This document shows, piece after piece, positions 1 through 7,105 of a DNA stretch of 15,935 nt (the first letter of the stretch is position 1; each line of letters opens with the position of its first letter). The notes beneath the pieces are model-generated. The model was not told the DNA's origin. It did not search any database and saw only the letters and a list, made by a program, of their open reading frames with translations. This DNA comes from Crocosphaera sp038442745 (GTDB taxonomy: Bacteria > Cyanobacteriota > Cyanobacteriia > Cyanobacteriales > Microcystaceae): contig NZ_JARVCN010000020.1 in assembly GCF_038442745.1 (NCBI RefSeq), forward strand, positions 1 through 15,935, read 5' to 3'. The position numbers and the translations under genes are program-made.

Positions 1-99
1 ATCTTTGTCCCCTAACTTTCGGCGAGTCCCCCCAGACTTTTTGAGAAGCTTCGCAAATTGTTGTATTTTGACTCAAATAGCAATCTACAATATTCTTTC

Positions 100-127
100 A
101 AAAAAAATCCCCGTCAAGGGACGAGGG
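100..127 (-). terminator. Rho-independent terminator of the 67-aa peptide gene
   Basis: Read on the minus strand, a stem CCC-T-CGTC / GACGGGG (one bulged T, loop CCTT) is followed by a run of eight T. It lies about 40 nt past the stop codon of the gene at 169-372, so it most likely ends that short transcript. Confidence 0.75.
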
Positions 128-168
128 TAAATAACAAATAACAAGAGAAAACGGTCAAAAATTTAATT

Positions 169-372
169 TTAGCGTCCTAATTTTTGAGAATAAGAAACAA
201 GACCAGCACTAACGACTTGACCATAGTTGTTGAGGCGTTCTTGTTGTCCGTTGCGAGTGGGAGCAAAAAATGTATCGGTTAAACCTATGGAAGCGAACAT
301 GACAGTAGCTGCGAGAATGATGTAGTTGCGAACGATGGTGGTGTTGTTGTTGGTGGTAGTGGTGTTAAACAT
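169..372 (-). CDS. 67-aa single-pass membrane peptide, function unknown
   Basis: I do not recognise this family. The peptide begins with an unusual Thr/Asn-only run (residues 4-12), followed by one hydrophobic segment (about residues 13-32, IVRNYIILAATVMFASIGL) and a polar C-terminal tail of about 35 residues containing RNGQQERLNNYGQ. That layout fits a small thylakoid or plasma-membrane protein. The RNYIIL and LNNY pieces are loosely reminiscent of small cyanobacterial light-harvesting-like peptides, but I see no Hlip chlorophyll-binding motif. Support for a real gene: ATG preceded by AGAGAGG at 381-387, a promoter-like pair 35-60 nt upstream and a terminator downstream, so it looks like a monocistronic unit. 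The coding strand is the minus strand, and no neighbour shares its direction within 2 kb. Confidence 0.7.
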   Translation of the reverse strand: MFNTTTTNNNTTIVRNYIILAATVMFASIGLTDTFFAPTRNGQQERLNNYGQVVSAGLVSYSQKLGR

Positions 373-405
373 TTGTGTGACCTCTCTGTTCCTCTTGTTA
401 CCTTC

Positions 406-435
406 ATATTAGGGGGTTATCTGGGGTGATGTCAG
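406..435 (-). promoter_or_regulatory. Promoter-like -35/-10 pair for the 67-aa gene
   Basis: On the minus strand, CTGACA (430-435, five of six bases of TTGACA) is followed after 18 nt by TAATAT (406-411). The predicted transcript start near 399 leaves a leader of about 25 nt, which contains the AGAGAGG ribosome binding site. Confidence 0.5.
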
Positions 436-591
436 TCCCAAAAACAAGGTATATTCAGGTTTTTAGCGATTCCCTTTTCTACTTGTAAGTGGAATAAAGT
501 GGAAATCAATGCCCATTCTCACTCTATTGATTAACTCTGAGATTTCCCCTTACCCTTTTATTAGTGTTCCCTGAGAAGCGAGGATGATAAT

Positions 592-612
592 GTCATCACC
601 CAATATGATGAC
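592..612. promoter_or_regulatory. 7-bp perfect inverted repeat, possible operator or leader hairpin
   Basis: GTCATCA and TGATGAC flank a 7-nt spacer (CCCAATA). It lies about 80 nt upstream of the 50-aa ORF. The geometry fits a dimeric regulator site or a small hairpin in the leader. Nothing in the sequence says which protein would bind. Confidence 0.3.
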
Positions 613-690
613 TGTGTATTTATCCCTATAGGTGAGGGTAATTGTAAAAATACTTCTTATCTTGGTAAATAACGAATCAAGGAGTCAATC

Positions 691-843
691 ATGAAACTTT
701 CCACCCTCATCATTAACGGTATTATTACTTTCACTTTCTTAAACGGTAGTGTACTCATTTTAGACAAGCTGGAATCTGCTTCTCTGCCTAACCCCTTCAC
801 CTCAAACATTGCAGAAATGTCTGAAGTTGATAACGATGTTTGA
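691..843 (+). CDS. 50-aa secreted or membrane-anchored peptide candidate
   Basis: This short ORF reads MKLSTLIINGIITFTFLNGS and continues to a TGA at 841-843. It starts with ATG placed 6 nt after AAGGAG (679-684), the best ribosome binding site in the window. The N-terminus looks like a signal peptide or membrane anchor: Lys2, then a hydrophobic run to about residue 24, then a short polar tail with an LESAS segment that could be a cleavage site and an acidic end (EMSEVDNDV). I recognise no family. It stands alone, with no clear terminator before argJ. A chance ORF remains possible because it is only 50 codons long; the ribosome binding site and signal-like start are the case for it. Confidence 0.5.
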   Translation: MKLSTLIINGIITFTFLNGSVLILDKLESASLPNPFTSNIAEMSEVDNDV

Positions 844-934
844 TAGATAATGTGTTTAGGTTAATGGTTCTACCGAGGCTTTTATTTAAAACCCTGATTT
901 TAACAAGTTGAAATTATGGTTATTTTTTCTCCTG

Positions 935-964
935 TTTAACCAATAATCATATTATAAGTATGAT
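935..964 (+). promoter_or_regulatory. Possible argJ promoter with inverted repeat over the -10
   Basis: TATGAT (959-964) is a good -10 box. TTTAAC (935-940), 18 nt upstream, is a weak -35. The -10 is also the right arm of a 6-bp inverted repeat, ATCATA (946-951) / TATGAT (959-964), so a repressor could overlap the promoter. The implied leader is about 55 nt. Confidence 0.35.
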
Positions 965-1024
965 ACTGTTTTCTCGTCCCAAGCAAAGCCATACTTAGTA
1001 TTTATCAGTAGAACACTTTTATCA

Positions 1025-2275
1025 ATGACGACTATGGATTATGTAGAAATCAGAGGGGGAATAACCGCACCCAAAGGGTTCAAAGCATCAGGGATATCCG
1101 CCGGATTGAAACCGTCGGGAAAACCGGATTTAGCCTTGATTATGTCCGACGTGGAAGCCATCGCAGCCGGTGTGTTCACAACTTCTCAAGTAAGGGCTGC
1201 TTGTGTAGATTATTGTCGTCAAAAATTACAACAAAAAGCGATCGCCAAAGCCATTCTTTGTAACGCCGGTCAAGCAAATGCAGGAACAGGAGAACAAGGT
1301 TGGCAAGATGCCACTGAATCTGCAGACTTGGTGGCTCAAGCTTTAAACATCGCCCCAGAGATGGTTCTTTTGGCTTCTACAGGGGTCATTGGACAACGAA
1401 TTAAAATGGATGCGTTGCGATCGGGAATTGGGCCTTTAGTGGAAAATTTATCAGAAAATGGCAACCAAGCAGCCGCTAACGCCATTATCACCACCGACTT
1501 AGTTACAAAAGAAATCGCCCTAGAAACCATCATTGAGAACCGTCCCGTCAGGGTTGGAGGTATTGCCAAGGGATCGGGAATGATTCACCCTGATATGGCA
1601 ACCATGTTATCCTTTGTTACTTGTGATGCGGCAGTATCAACCAGCTTATGGCAAGAAATGTTAAGCCAAGCAGCCAACCAAAGTTTTAATCAGATCACAG
1701 TGGATGGGGATACTAGCACCAACGATAGTTTAATCGCTTTGGCTAATGGTCAATCTCGCACCCCGGCTATTACAGACATCAACAGTAAAAACGCTCAAAC
1801 CCTCCAACGGATGTTAACTGCGGTGTGTCAACATTTAGCTAAAGCGATCGCTAGAGATGGGGAAGGGGCTACTTGTTTGGTAGAAGTGCAAGTATCTGGC
1901 GCGCCAGACGATCAGTCCGCCAGACGTATCGCTAAAACTATTGCGGGATCTTCCTTGGTTAAATCTGCTATTTTTGGCCGAGATCCCAACTGGGGGCGTA
2001 TTGCTGGTGCTGCCGGGCGTGCTGGGGTTAAGTTTCGTCAAGAAGAATTACGCATTACACTGGGTGAGTACGTCATGATGGAAAACGGACAACCTCTAGA
2101 GTACGATCGCAATGCCGCCAGTAATTATATGAAACAAGCTGCACAAGGGGCGTACTTACAAGAAGATACGGTTTTGATAACCGTTTGTGTTGGCAATGGT
2201 TCCGGTAATGGTATCGCTTGGGGTTGTGATTTAAGCTACGATTACGTCAAAATTAACGCCGAATATACCACTTAG
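1025..2275 (+). CDS. argJ: Bifunctional glutamate N-acetyltransferase / amino-acid N-acetyltransferase ArgJ
   Basis: ArgJ moves the acetyl group from N-acetylornithine to glutamate in the cyclic arginine pathway; bifunctional forms also make N-acetylglutamate from acetyl-CoA. The 416-aa length is normal. The precursor cleaves itself between Ala192 and Thr193 in the motif HPDMATML, making Thr193 the N-terminal nucleophile of the beta chain. The STGVIG segment carries the Thr119-Gly120 pair expected to form the oxyanion hole. The C-terminus ends in the typical CDLSYDYVKINAEYTT. A second ATG lies three codons in, and no strong Shine-Dalgarno decides between the two; I kept the first. Two HIP1 sites lie inside the gene. 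No other arg gene is adjacent. Cytoplasmic. Confidence 0.97.
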   Translation: MTTMDYVEIRGGITAPKGFKASGISAGLKPSGKPDLALIMSDVEAIAAGVFTTSQVRAACVDYCRQKLQQKAIAKAILCNAGQANAGTGEQGWQDATESADLVAQALNIAPEMVLLASTGVIGQRIKMDALRSGIGPLVENLSENGNQAAANAIITTDLVTKEIALETIIENRPVRVGGIAKGSGMIHPDMATMLSFVTCDAAVSTSLWQEMLSQAANQSFNQITVDGDTSTNDSLIALANGQSRTPAITDINSKNAQTLQRMLTAVCQHLAKAIARDGEGATCLVEVQVSGAPDDQSARRIAKTIAGSSLVKSAIFGRDPNWGRIAGAAGRAGVKFRQEELRITLGEYVMMENGQPLEYDRNAASNYMKQAAQGAYLQEDTVLITVCVGNGSGNGIAWGCDLSYDYVKINAEYTT

Positions 2276-2305
2276 ATTTTAAGGCGATCGCTTGATGATC
2301 AATGG

Positions 2306-2335
2306 ATAATGGATAATTAATCAATTATCCATTAT
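2306..2335. repeat. 13-bp perfect hairpin downstream of argJ
   Basis: ATAATGGATAATT and its exact complement flank a 4-nt loop (AATC). It resembles the AATGGATAATT-type palindromic repeats common between cyanobacterial genes. No T-run follows, so it is a poor intrinsic terminator, though it may protect the argJ mRNA end. The IS target duplication begins 2 nt after its right arm. Confidence 0.7.
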
Positions 2336-2336
2336 T

Positions 2337-2344
2337 GAACTTTC
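2337..2344. repeat. Left copy of 8-bp target site duplication
   Basis: GAACTTTC directly abuts the left inverted repeat of the insertion sequence and is repeated exactly at 3284-3291. Duplications of 8-9 bp are typical of the IS1 family. Confidence 0.9.
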
Positions 2345-2368
2345 GGTAGTGTAATTTAAGTAGTGAAA
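2345..2368 (+). repeat. IS left terminal inverted repeat
   Basis: 24 bp beginning GGTAGTG. It matches the right end except for one base at position 7 (G against A). Confidence 0.9.
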
Positions 2369-2374
2369 ATTAAT

Positions 2375-3139
2375 CTAAGTTGATAGTATTTCCTCATTAT
2401 AATGATGAATAAAATACAAAATTGCCCCTTCATGATTGAAAAAGTTTTTAGAAAACGCTAGGTTTTTTCTGACTAGACGAGAGCAACGATGTCTTAAGGT
2501 ATTATTTAATCTTTCAATCTTCGTTGTTTGACCACTTTTCTTTGTACTAGGATAGTGGCGATCGCTGGGCAGTACATCGCAATATGATTCCCACAAATCT
2601 GTATAAAATTTCCCATTATCTTGATAATTTTTGGGTAGGGTCTTCCAAAATTCTCTGGCACTTTGTCTGCTTCGATCGCCTAAATAAAATCCCACAATTT
2701 GACGACTTGATCTAGCGCACCGCGAAGCGGATCTCTTCGAGATCGCTAACCAAATATAAACTGGATTTTCCTTGGAATTTACGTAAGACCACAACTCATC
2801 ACATTCAACCTCGATTTCCAAATCTGATGTTTCCTTAACCCTTAATTCAAAAGGAACAGAGCGATATAAGCTATTAACAAACTTTTGTAACCAAGTCATT
2901 GATATTTCTAAAGAGCGAGTAATTCCCCTGAGAGAAATTCGTTCTAATAGTAGTTTTTTTACTTGTTTCTTTTCTTCTAAGGTTATTTGTTTTTTCTGTG
3001 GTTTTTCAATAAATTGCCGACCACACTCTTTACATAGAAACTTCTGTTTTTTATGATGTGTACTTCCATTTTTCAAGATTTGCCTTGAACCGCAAGAGGG
3101 ACAAGGTGGACGAGAAGTTAAGGAATAGTCGTTATCCAT
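2375..3139 (-). CDS. IS1-family transposase, single-ORF form
   Basis: This is a DDE transposase that cuts and joins the ends of the surrounding element. Numbered from the ATG at 3139, a zinc ribbon near the N-terminus (Cys13, Cys16, Cys36, Cys39 in CPSC and CKEC) and a helix-turn-helix-like stretch (about 50-90) bind the ends. Catalytic residues appear to be Asp114 (CDELWSYV), Asp181 (FYTDLWESY) and Glu209 (TTKIERLNNTLRHR, the typical IS1 signature). Length is 254 aa. A TTG two codons upstream is an alternative start. Between WLAI and SSRQIVGF there is an insert of about ten residues, SKRSASRCAR (about 134-143), encoded by palindromic DNA foreign to the family. It leaves the frame open but could impair activity. 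There are no stops or frameshifts. Confidence 0.92.
   Translation of the reverse strand: MDNDYSLTSRPPCPSCGSRQILKNGSTHHKKQKFLCKECGRQFIEKPQKKQITLEEKKQVKKLLLERISLRGITRSLEISMTWLQKFVNSLYRSVPFELRVKETSDLEIEVECDELWSYVNSKENPVYIWLAISKRSASRCARSSRQIVGFYLGDRSRQSAREFWKTLPKNYQDNGKFYTDLWESYCDVLPSDRHYPSTKKSGQTTKIERLNNTLRHRCSRLVRKNLAFSKNFFNHEGAILYFIHHYNEEILST
2711..2744. repeat. Small palindromic repeat inserted in-frame in the transposase gene
   Basis: Two adjoining mini-palindromes lie here on the plus strand: CCGCGAAGCGG (2720-2730) and GATCTCTTCGAGATC (2730-2744). The block of about 30 bp is GC-rich inside an AT-rich gene, is flanked by GATC on both sides, and encodes residues that look extra against the IS1 transposase pattern. 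It resembles the small dispersed repeats described from cyanobacterial genomes. The exact insert boundary is inferred. Confidence 0.55.
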
Positions 3140-3259
3140 TATCAATTTTGTTTCTGAGTTCTTAAAAAGTCTTTCTAAACTATAGATAATTATCCCAGAT
3201 TTGAAAACTTTTTTCGTTTCTCTCTCTTATTCTAACAGAAACTTAGGGAAAAATTCGAC

Positions 3260-3283
3260 TTTCACTACTTAAATTATACTACC
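3260..3283 (-). repeat. IS right terminal inverted repeat
   Basis: The complement reads GGTAGTATAATTTAAG and onward, matching the left end at 23 of 24 positions. It is followed directly by the second GAACTTTC copy. Confidence 0.9.
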
Positions 3284-3291
3284 GAACTTTC
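3284..3291. repeat. Right copy of 8-bp target site duplication
   Basis: GAACTTTC, identical to 2337-2344, lies just outside the right inverted repeat. Confidence 0.9.
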
Positions 3292-3314
3292 AATCCCAAT
3301 TCTTTTGATATTAT

Positions 3315-4283
3315 TTAGAGATAAGCTTGAAGTTTTTGAACGATTGGTAAACAGTCAAGGCCCTGTTCTACTAATGGAGGAAATTGGGATAATATTGAGA
3401 CAATTTCCGAAGCAAAATTATATTGCTTATCTTTTCCATAGTTTAAAGTAAGATGAAGAAGTAGTTCCATCGCATAATCAGGATAATCGAGAACATCGGC
3501 AATACAAGCCAATTTTAATATGGCTGTGGGATTTTTCCACTTTGAGGGTTGATCATTTTCAATGGGATCACGTAAATAAAGTGCGTCTGCCCACAATAAT
3601 TGACCGATTTTTTGAGAGGAAAAAATAGGAGAAGAATTGCGAGGACGACGACACCAACCATCCTTAGTTATCAAATCAAAAAGACTAAATTCGTTTTTTC
3701 GACAATACTGATCGATGTCAGTAAATAAAGGTTGGTCTTCGTACATTTTGGAAAATTCGACTTCAATTTGCAACCCCAATACTGTTTTTTCTAATAAATT
3801 TTCTGCTCCTTTAAGAACATCAAAATCTGCACCTTGGACATCAACTTGTAAAAAATCGATTTCCTGAATATTCTCATCTTCACAAAATTGTTCTAGTGTG
3901 GTGGTTGGCAAATCAATGGTAAAGTCTAACTTAATCCCAGTATCCATACCCACAAACCGGCTCAGTAATTCTTCGTTAGGAGGATACAGTGAACTACAGT
4001 GAACCGCATTTGTCACATAGAGGGTTTTTTCTTCCACTTTATCCGATAAAGCTAAAGGAATATAATGCTCTGTCCAAGTCACATTTTGTTCAGCCACACG
4101 AGCATTATCTTTCTCACAGGCATCGTTATCAGCATCAAATCCGAGAATGGTCAAATTGGGTTCTAGAACTGTCCAGGCACGACCTTCTGTGGGAGAAAGT
4201 TGACGGGAACCGATAATACAAATCAAAAAGTTAAGACCTTGCAGACGATTGTGTTTTTTAAGTTCTCGAACAATTAAAGACAT
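3315..4283 (-). CDS. FkbM-family SAM-dependent methyltransferase
   Basis: FkbM-type enzymes are O-methyltransferases that often act on sugars or natural products; the substrate here is unknown. The core spans about residues 15-240. The acidic end of strand 2 that should bind the ribose of SAM is seen in LGFDADNDACEKDN (46-60). The family hallmark is LQVDVQGADFDVLKGAE (145-161), followed by LQIEVEFSKMYE (171-182). The glycine-rich loop is atypical (FLICIIGSRQLSP rather than D-x-G-A-N-x-G). About 80 C-terminal residues (240-322) form an extra, probably helical region. No Shine-Dalgarno precedes the ATG. It lies 113 nt downstream of the TPR glycosyltransferase on the same strand, separated by two hairpins, so co-transcription is possible. 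Context suggests it methylates a glycan made by that enzyme; this is inference. Confidence 0.85.
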   Translation of the reverse strand: MSLIVRELKKHNRLQGLNFLICIIGSRQLSPTEGRAWTVLEPNLTILGFDADNDACEKDNARVAEQNVTWTEHYIPLALSDKVEEKTLYVTNAVHCSSLYPPNEELLSRFVGMDTGIKLDFTIDLPTTTLEQFCEDENIQEIDFLQVDVQGADFDVLKGAENLLEKTVLGLQIEVEFSKMYEDQPLFTDIDQYCRKNEFSLFDLITKDGWCRRPRNSSPIFSSQKIGQLLWADALYLRDPIENDQPSKWKNPTAILKLACIADVLDYPDYAMELLLHLTLNYGKDKQYNFASEIVSILSQFPPLVEQGLDCLPIVQKLQAYL

Positions 4284-4311
4284 AATTTTTAATGAGAGTT
4301 TTGATCGATTT

Positions 4312-4331
4312 GGGTCAACAACCGTTGACCC
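4312..4331. repeat. 8-bp perfect hairpin between glycosyltransferase and methyltransferase genes
   Basis: GGGTCAAC and GTTGACCC flank the 4-nt loop AACC. There is no T-run on either side, so it is more likely a palindromic repeat or mRNA-stabilising hairpin than a terminator. Confidence 0.6.
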
Positions 4332-4351
4332 CTACAAACATATTGATTGTT

Positions 4352-4383
4352 TTGTAGATACGTTTGATGAAACGTATCTACAA
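4352..4383. repeat. 14-bp perfect hairpin repeat
   Basis: TTGTAGATACGTTT and its exact complement flank the loop GATG. It lies 13 nt past the stop of the TPR glycosyltransferase gene. It resembles the dispersed TAGATACGTTT-type palindromes I recall from unicellular cyanobacteria. No T-run follows on the minus strand beyond scattered T, so termination is uncertain; it may attenuate or stabilise the transcript. Confidence 0.7.
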
Positions 4384-4396
4384 TGGTTTAAAGAGA

Positions 4397-7105
4397 TTAA
4401 GACACCTTAGCTTGATGATCTTTCACTGCTTGCTCATAGAAAGCTTCTAAAGCATCAACAGCAACTTGATCTTCATACAATCGATGATGATTGGCTTTAA
4501 TTTTCTTGGTGAGTTCTTGTCGCCATTGGGGATCATGTCCTAACTTAACCGCCATAGCGATATAGTCTTCTTCTGAATGAGTTATGGTTTCTTCTACCCC
4601 TAGGGTTTTCAAGATAGCGTAAGAATGACGACCTCGCATAAACTCCCCGGGACAAGTCACCACAGGTAAATTACAGGCCAATGCTTCTAAGGTGGTATTA
4701 CCCCCAGACCAAGCTAAGGTATCGAGGAAAATATCGGACACTAAATTAAGAGATAGATATTCATCAGGATTTAGGCGCGGTAACATAACACAATACTGCT
4801 CACTATCGAGGCCAACCTGAGCAAAAGACCGTTTGAGACGATTACGAAACTGCTCAGCAATTCTAGGACTTTTATCACATTCTATGAAAGCAAATTGAGC
4901 ATTCGGAACTTCCAGGGCAATACGTGCAAAAATATAGTCATATTGCGGTAAGTATTTATAAGTAGACTGACAGGAAAGATAAACAACCGCAGAATCAGAA
5001 AGATTGAACTTGCTTCTGGTATCAGGTACTTTCGGTAAACTAGGCATCTGGTAAGCGATACTCACATTAGGCAGTCTGATTAACTTTTCAGTATATTGAT
5101 CTTCTCCATTATCTGGTTCCATCCAATCAGAAGTTAAAAAGTAATCTATTGTCGGAGAACCTGTGGTTATGGGATGTCCCCAACTAACGCATTGAATGGG
5201 GGCTAATCTTAACCCGGCTAATAAGGTCATCATCGGAACCATCCCCACATCAGGAAAAACTAAGATATCTAATTTATCTTTTAATATGGCTTCTGCTACT
5301 TTAGTGACACTTTTTTCTGTTGGGAGATGATGAAAAACATCGCTGAACATGGCATATTTTTGTGTTTGCACATCGGTTTTGCCATTGATGGCATAACTAT
5401 GAACAGTAAACTTATCATGATTAGCCTGTTTCACCCAGCCTAAGAATAATTTTCCTACGGTGTGACGATACATTGATGCTGAAACGTAACCGATCCTAAT
5501 TTTTCGCTTAGGCAAACCAGTTTCTAGGGAACGGGGTTGAACAAATTGAGGAAATTTTAAGCTCAGGACTTTGTGGACATATTCTCCATATTTTTGTTGC
5601 AGGGCCTTATCATCTCGACATTGATACTGTAAAAAAAAGTTAGTATGGTCTGCTAGTGGATTAACCAGTTGAGCAATATTTTCTTTCGTTAACTTTTCTG
5701 GTTGCTCGATACCTGAACTATTAATTAGTTCGTCTAGATAATCCGTAAAGCGTTGACGATAGACATCCACTTCTTCGAGGGTATCATAGATAAAGGGTAA
5801 AAGCCATTGTTTTATTTTCTTGATGAAGGTGTTATTAGGTATGGCTTTTTCTGCCCTGGCAATAACATTTTCTGCTGCTTCAAGATCCCCTAAAACTTGA
5901 TATAGATAAACTAAAATAGTGTATACAATACTAGAGTCAGGAAAACGTTGTATTGCTCTTTCTCCAATTTCAATGGCCTTGTCATAGTTTTTCAATTCAC
6001 GATAAGCTCGAAAAAGGTTAGCGTAAGCCCTAAAGTTATCGGGATTTTTGTTCATATACTGGGTATAATATTCAGCAGCCAACTCATATTCCCCTTCACA
6101 ATAGGCTGAGATACCTAAATAGTCTAATGTTTCAAGTTCTTTTTCTGCCAACTCATGAACTTCTGCTAATCCTAATAAAGCAAATCTGTTGTTTGGAGAT
6201 AACTCTAAAGTTTTTTGATAAAAGTTTACGATATCTTCAAATCGCTCTGGTGGAGATTGATTTTGTTCTTTAGCTTGACCCAACAACAGGTTGGCTAAAT
6301 TTAGATAACAACCGTAATGCTCAGGAAATTGGGCGATCGCTTCTTGGTAAACCTGTTCGGCGTCAGCAATTCTTTTCTGGGTTGTCAAAGCTAACCCTAA
6401 ACTAGCATAAGCTTCCATATTTTTGCTATCAAGCTCGATCGCTTTTTCATAAGCAGCAATCCCGTGATCGATGTGTCCCAACTTTTCTAAAATTAATCCT
6501 AACCATAGATAATAGGATGATTCTTTTGGGTCCAAGTTAATCGCCCGTCGAATGGCTTGATAAGCTTGTTGATATATTTTGTTTTCATAATACATCGTGG
6601 CCAAACTTTTCCACACACGGGGTAAGCTGTCATCCAATTGCACAACTTCTAAAAGTTGCCTACTAGCATGCTGAAATTCTCTTGCAAAAGCATTAATGGA
6701 ACCTTCTTGTAAAAGCACGTGAATTCTCGAATCAATCGCTTTTTTTAACCCCTTGTGTTGGTAATCAGGATCAATTTCTCTAATTACATCTTGTAGATTT
6801 TTTCCTATAATTAAATTTCCTTCTAAACAGGATTTTTCAATGGCATTATCTAAAATATCAATTAACTCCTGTTCCCAGTGGACATGATTATCTAATTGTC
6901 CCGATAATAATGGCATCATCCAAGCTTCTTTGGCTTCTGCTTCTTGTCCATTTAAAAAGTAGGCTAAACCTAAATACCAATAATCACTGAGGTGATCGCT
7001 TTCTGTCTCTAGACATTGAAAATAAAGGGAAATAGATTCTTGGTAGCGTTGTTCCTTTAGAGCTTGTTGTGCTTCGGTTTCCAAGGAAGTTAACTGTATA
7101 GACAT
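4397..7105 (-). CDS. TPR plus O-GlcNAc-transferase-like glycosyltransferase (GT41, SPINDLY family)
   Basis: A 902-aa protein. Residues 1 to about 430 are tetratricopeptide repeats (clear units near 165-230, 235-260, 330-420) that would hold the protein substrate. The C-terminal half, about 535-890, is a GT41 catalytic region of GT-B fold that moves a sugar from a nucleotide sugar to Ser/Thr. Visible motifs are RIGYVSASMYRHTVGK (537-552, with a His548 like the conserved OGT histidine), APIQCVSWGHPITTGS (635-650), SCQSTYKYLP (711-720, Lys717 matching the donor-binding lysine) and WSGGNTTLEALACNLPVVTCPGE (799-821). There are no membrane segments; cytoplasmic. One HIP1 site lies inside. Bacterial members glycosylate surface proteins such as flagellins or pilins. 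It lies downstream of two pilin genes and upstream of an FkbM methyltransferase, so pilin is a plausible target (inference). The sugar donor cannot be told from sequence. Confidence 0.9.
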   Translation of the reverse strand: MSIQLTSLETEAQQALKEQRYQESISLYFQCLETESDHLSDYWYLGLAYFLNGQEAEAKEAWMMPLLSGQLDNHVHWEQELIDILDNAIEKSCLEGNLIIGKNLQDVIREIDPDYQHKGLKKAIDSRIHVLLQEGSINAFAREFQHASRQLLEVVQLDDSLPRVWKSLATMYYENKIYQQAYQAIRRAINLDPKESSYYLWLGLILEKLGHIDHGIAAYEKAIELDSKNMEAYASLGLALTTQKRIADAEQVYQEAIAQFPEHYGCYLNLANLLLGQAKEQNQSPPERFEDIVNFYQKTLELSPNNRFALLGLAEVHELAEKELETLDYLGISAYCEGEYELAAEYYTQYMNKNPDNFRAYANLFRAYRELKNYDKAIEIGERAIQRFPDSSIVYTILVYLYQVLGDLEAAENVIARAEKAIPNNTFIKKIKQWLLPFIYDTLEEVDVYRQRFTDYLDELINSSGIEQPEKLTKENIAQLVNPLADHTNFFLQYQCRDDKALQQKYGEYVHKVLSLKFPQFVQPRSLETGLPKRKIRIGYVSASMYRHTVGKLFLGWVKQANHDKFTVHSYAINGKTDVQTQKYAMFSDVFHHLPTEKSVTKVAEAILKDKLDILVFPDVGMVPMMTLLAGLRLAPIQCVSWGHPITTGSPTIDYFLTSDWMEPDNGEDQYTEKLIRLPNVSIAYQMPSLPKVPDTRSKFNLSDSAVVYLSCQSTYKYLPQYDYIFARIALEVPNAQFAFIECDKSPRIAEQFRNRLKRSFAQVGLDSEQYCVMLPRLNPDEYLSLNLVSDIFLDTLAWSGGNTTLEALACNLPVVTCPGEFMRGRHSYAILKTLGVEETITHSEEDYIAMAVKLGHDPQWRQELTKKIKANHHRLYEDQVAVDALEAFYEQAVKDHQAKVS

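Larger units (their letters stand above)
373..690. other. 318-bp divergent intergenic region
   Basis: The region separates the minus-strand 67-aa gene from the plus-strand 50-aa ORF. It holds the promoter-like pair of the former, a 7-bp inverted repeat at 592-612 and the ribosome binding site of the latter. I see no other gene in it. Confidence 0.5.
2345..3283. mobile_element. Complete IS1-family insertion sequence (939 bp)
   Basis: The element is bounded by 24-bp terminal inverted repeats (2345-2368 and 3260-3283) that differ at one position by my alignment, and it starts GGTAGT. Identical 8-bp flanks GAACTTTC mark the target duplication, so both ends are exact. It carries one transposase gene on the minus strand. 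The single uninterrupted reading frame is unlike enterobacterial IS1, which uses a programmed frameshift between insA and insB, and resembles the single-ORF branch of the family. The matching duplications suggest a fairly recent insertion. It lies between argJ and the FkbM gene and breaks no recognisable gene. Confidence 0.93.

Noticed and set aside
640..670. TTGTAA / TAAATA pair as a promoter for the 50-aa ORF
   Set aside because: The spacing is acceptable, but the implied transcript start would fall on or next to the ribosome binding site, leaving almost no leader.
1336..1569. Minus-strand open frame inside argJ
   Set aside because: It lies wholly antisense to a clearly recognised gene and shows no protein family features. 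The one at 1835-2041 is the same case.
3989..4216. Plus-strand open frame opposite the FkbM gene
   Set aside because: It is antisense to a supported gene with no ribosome site or recognisable domain.
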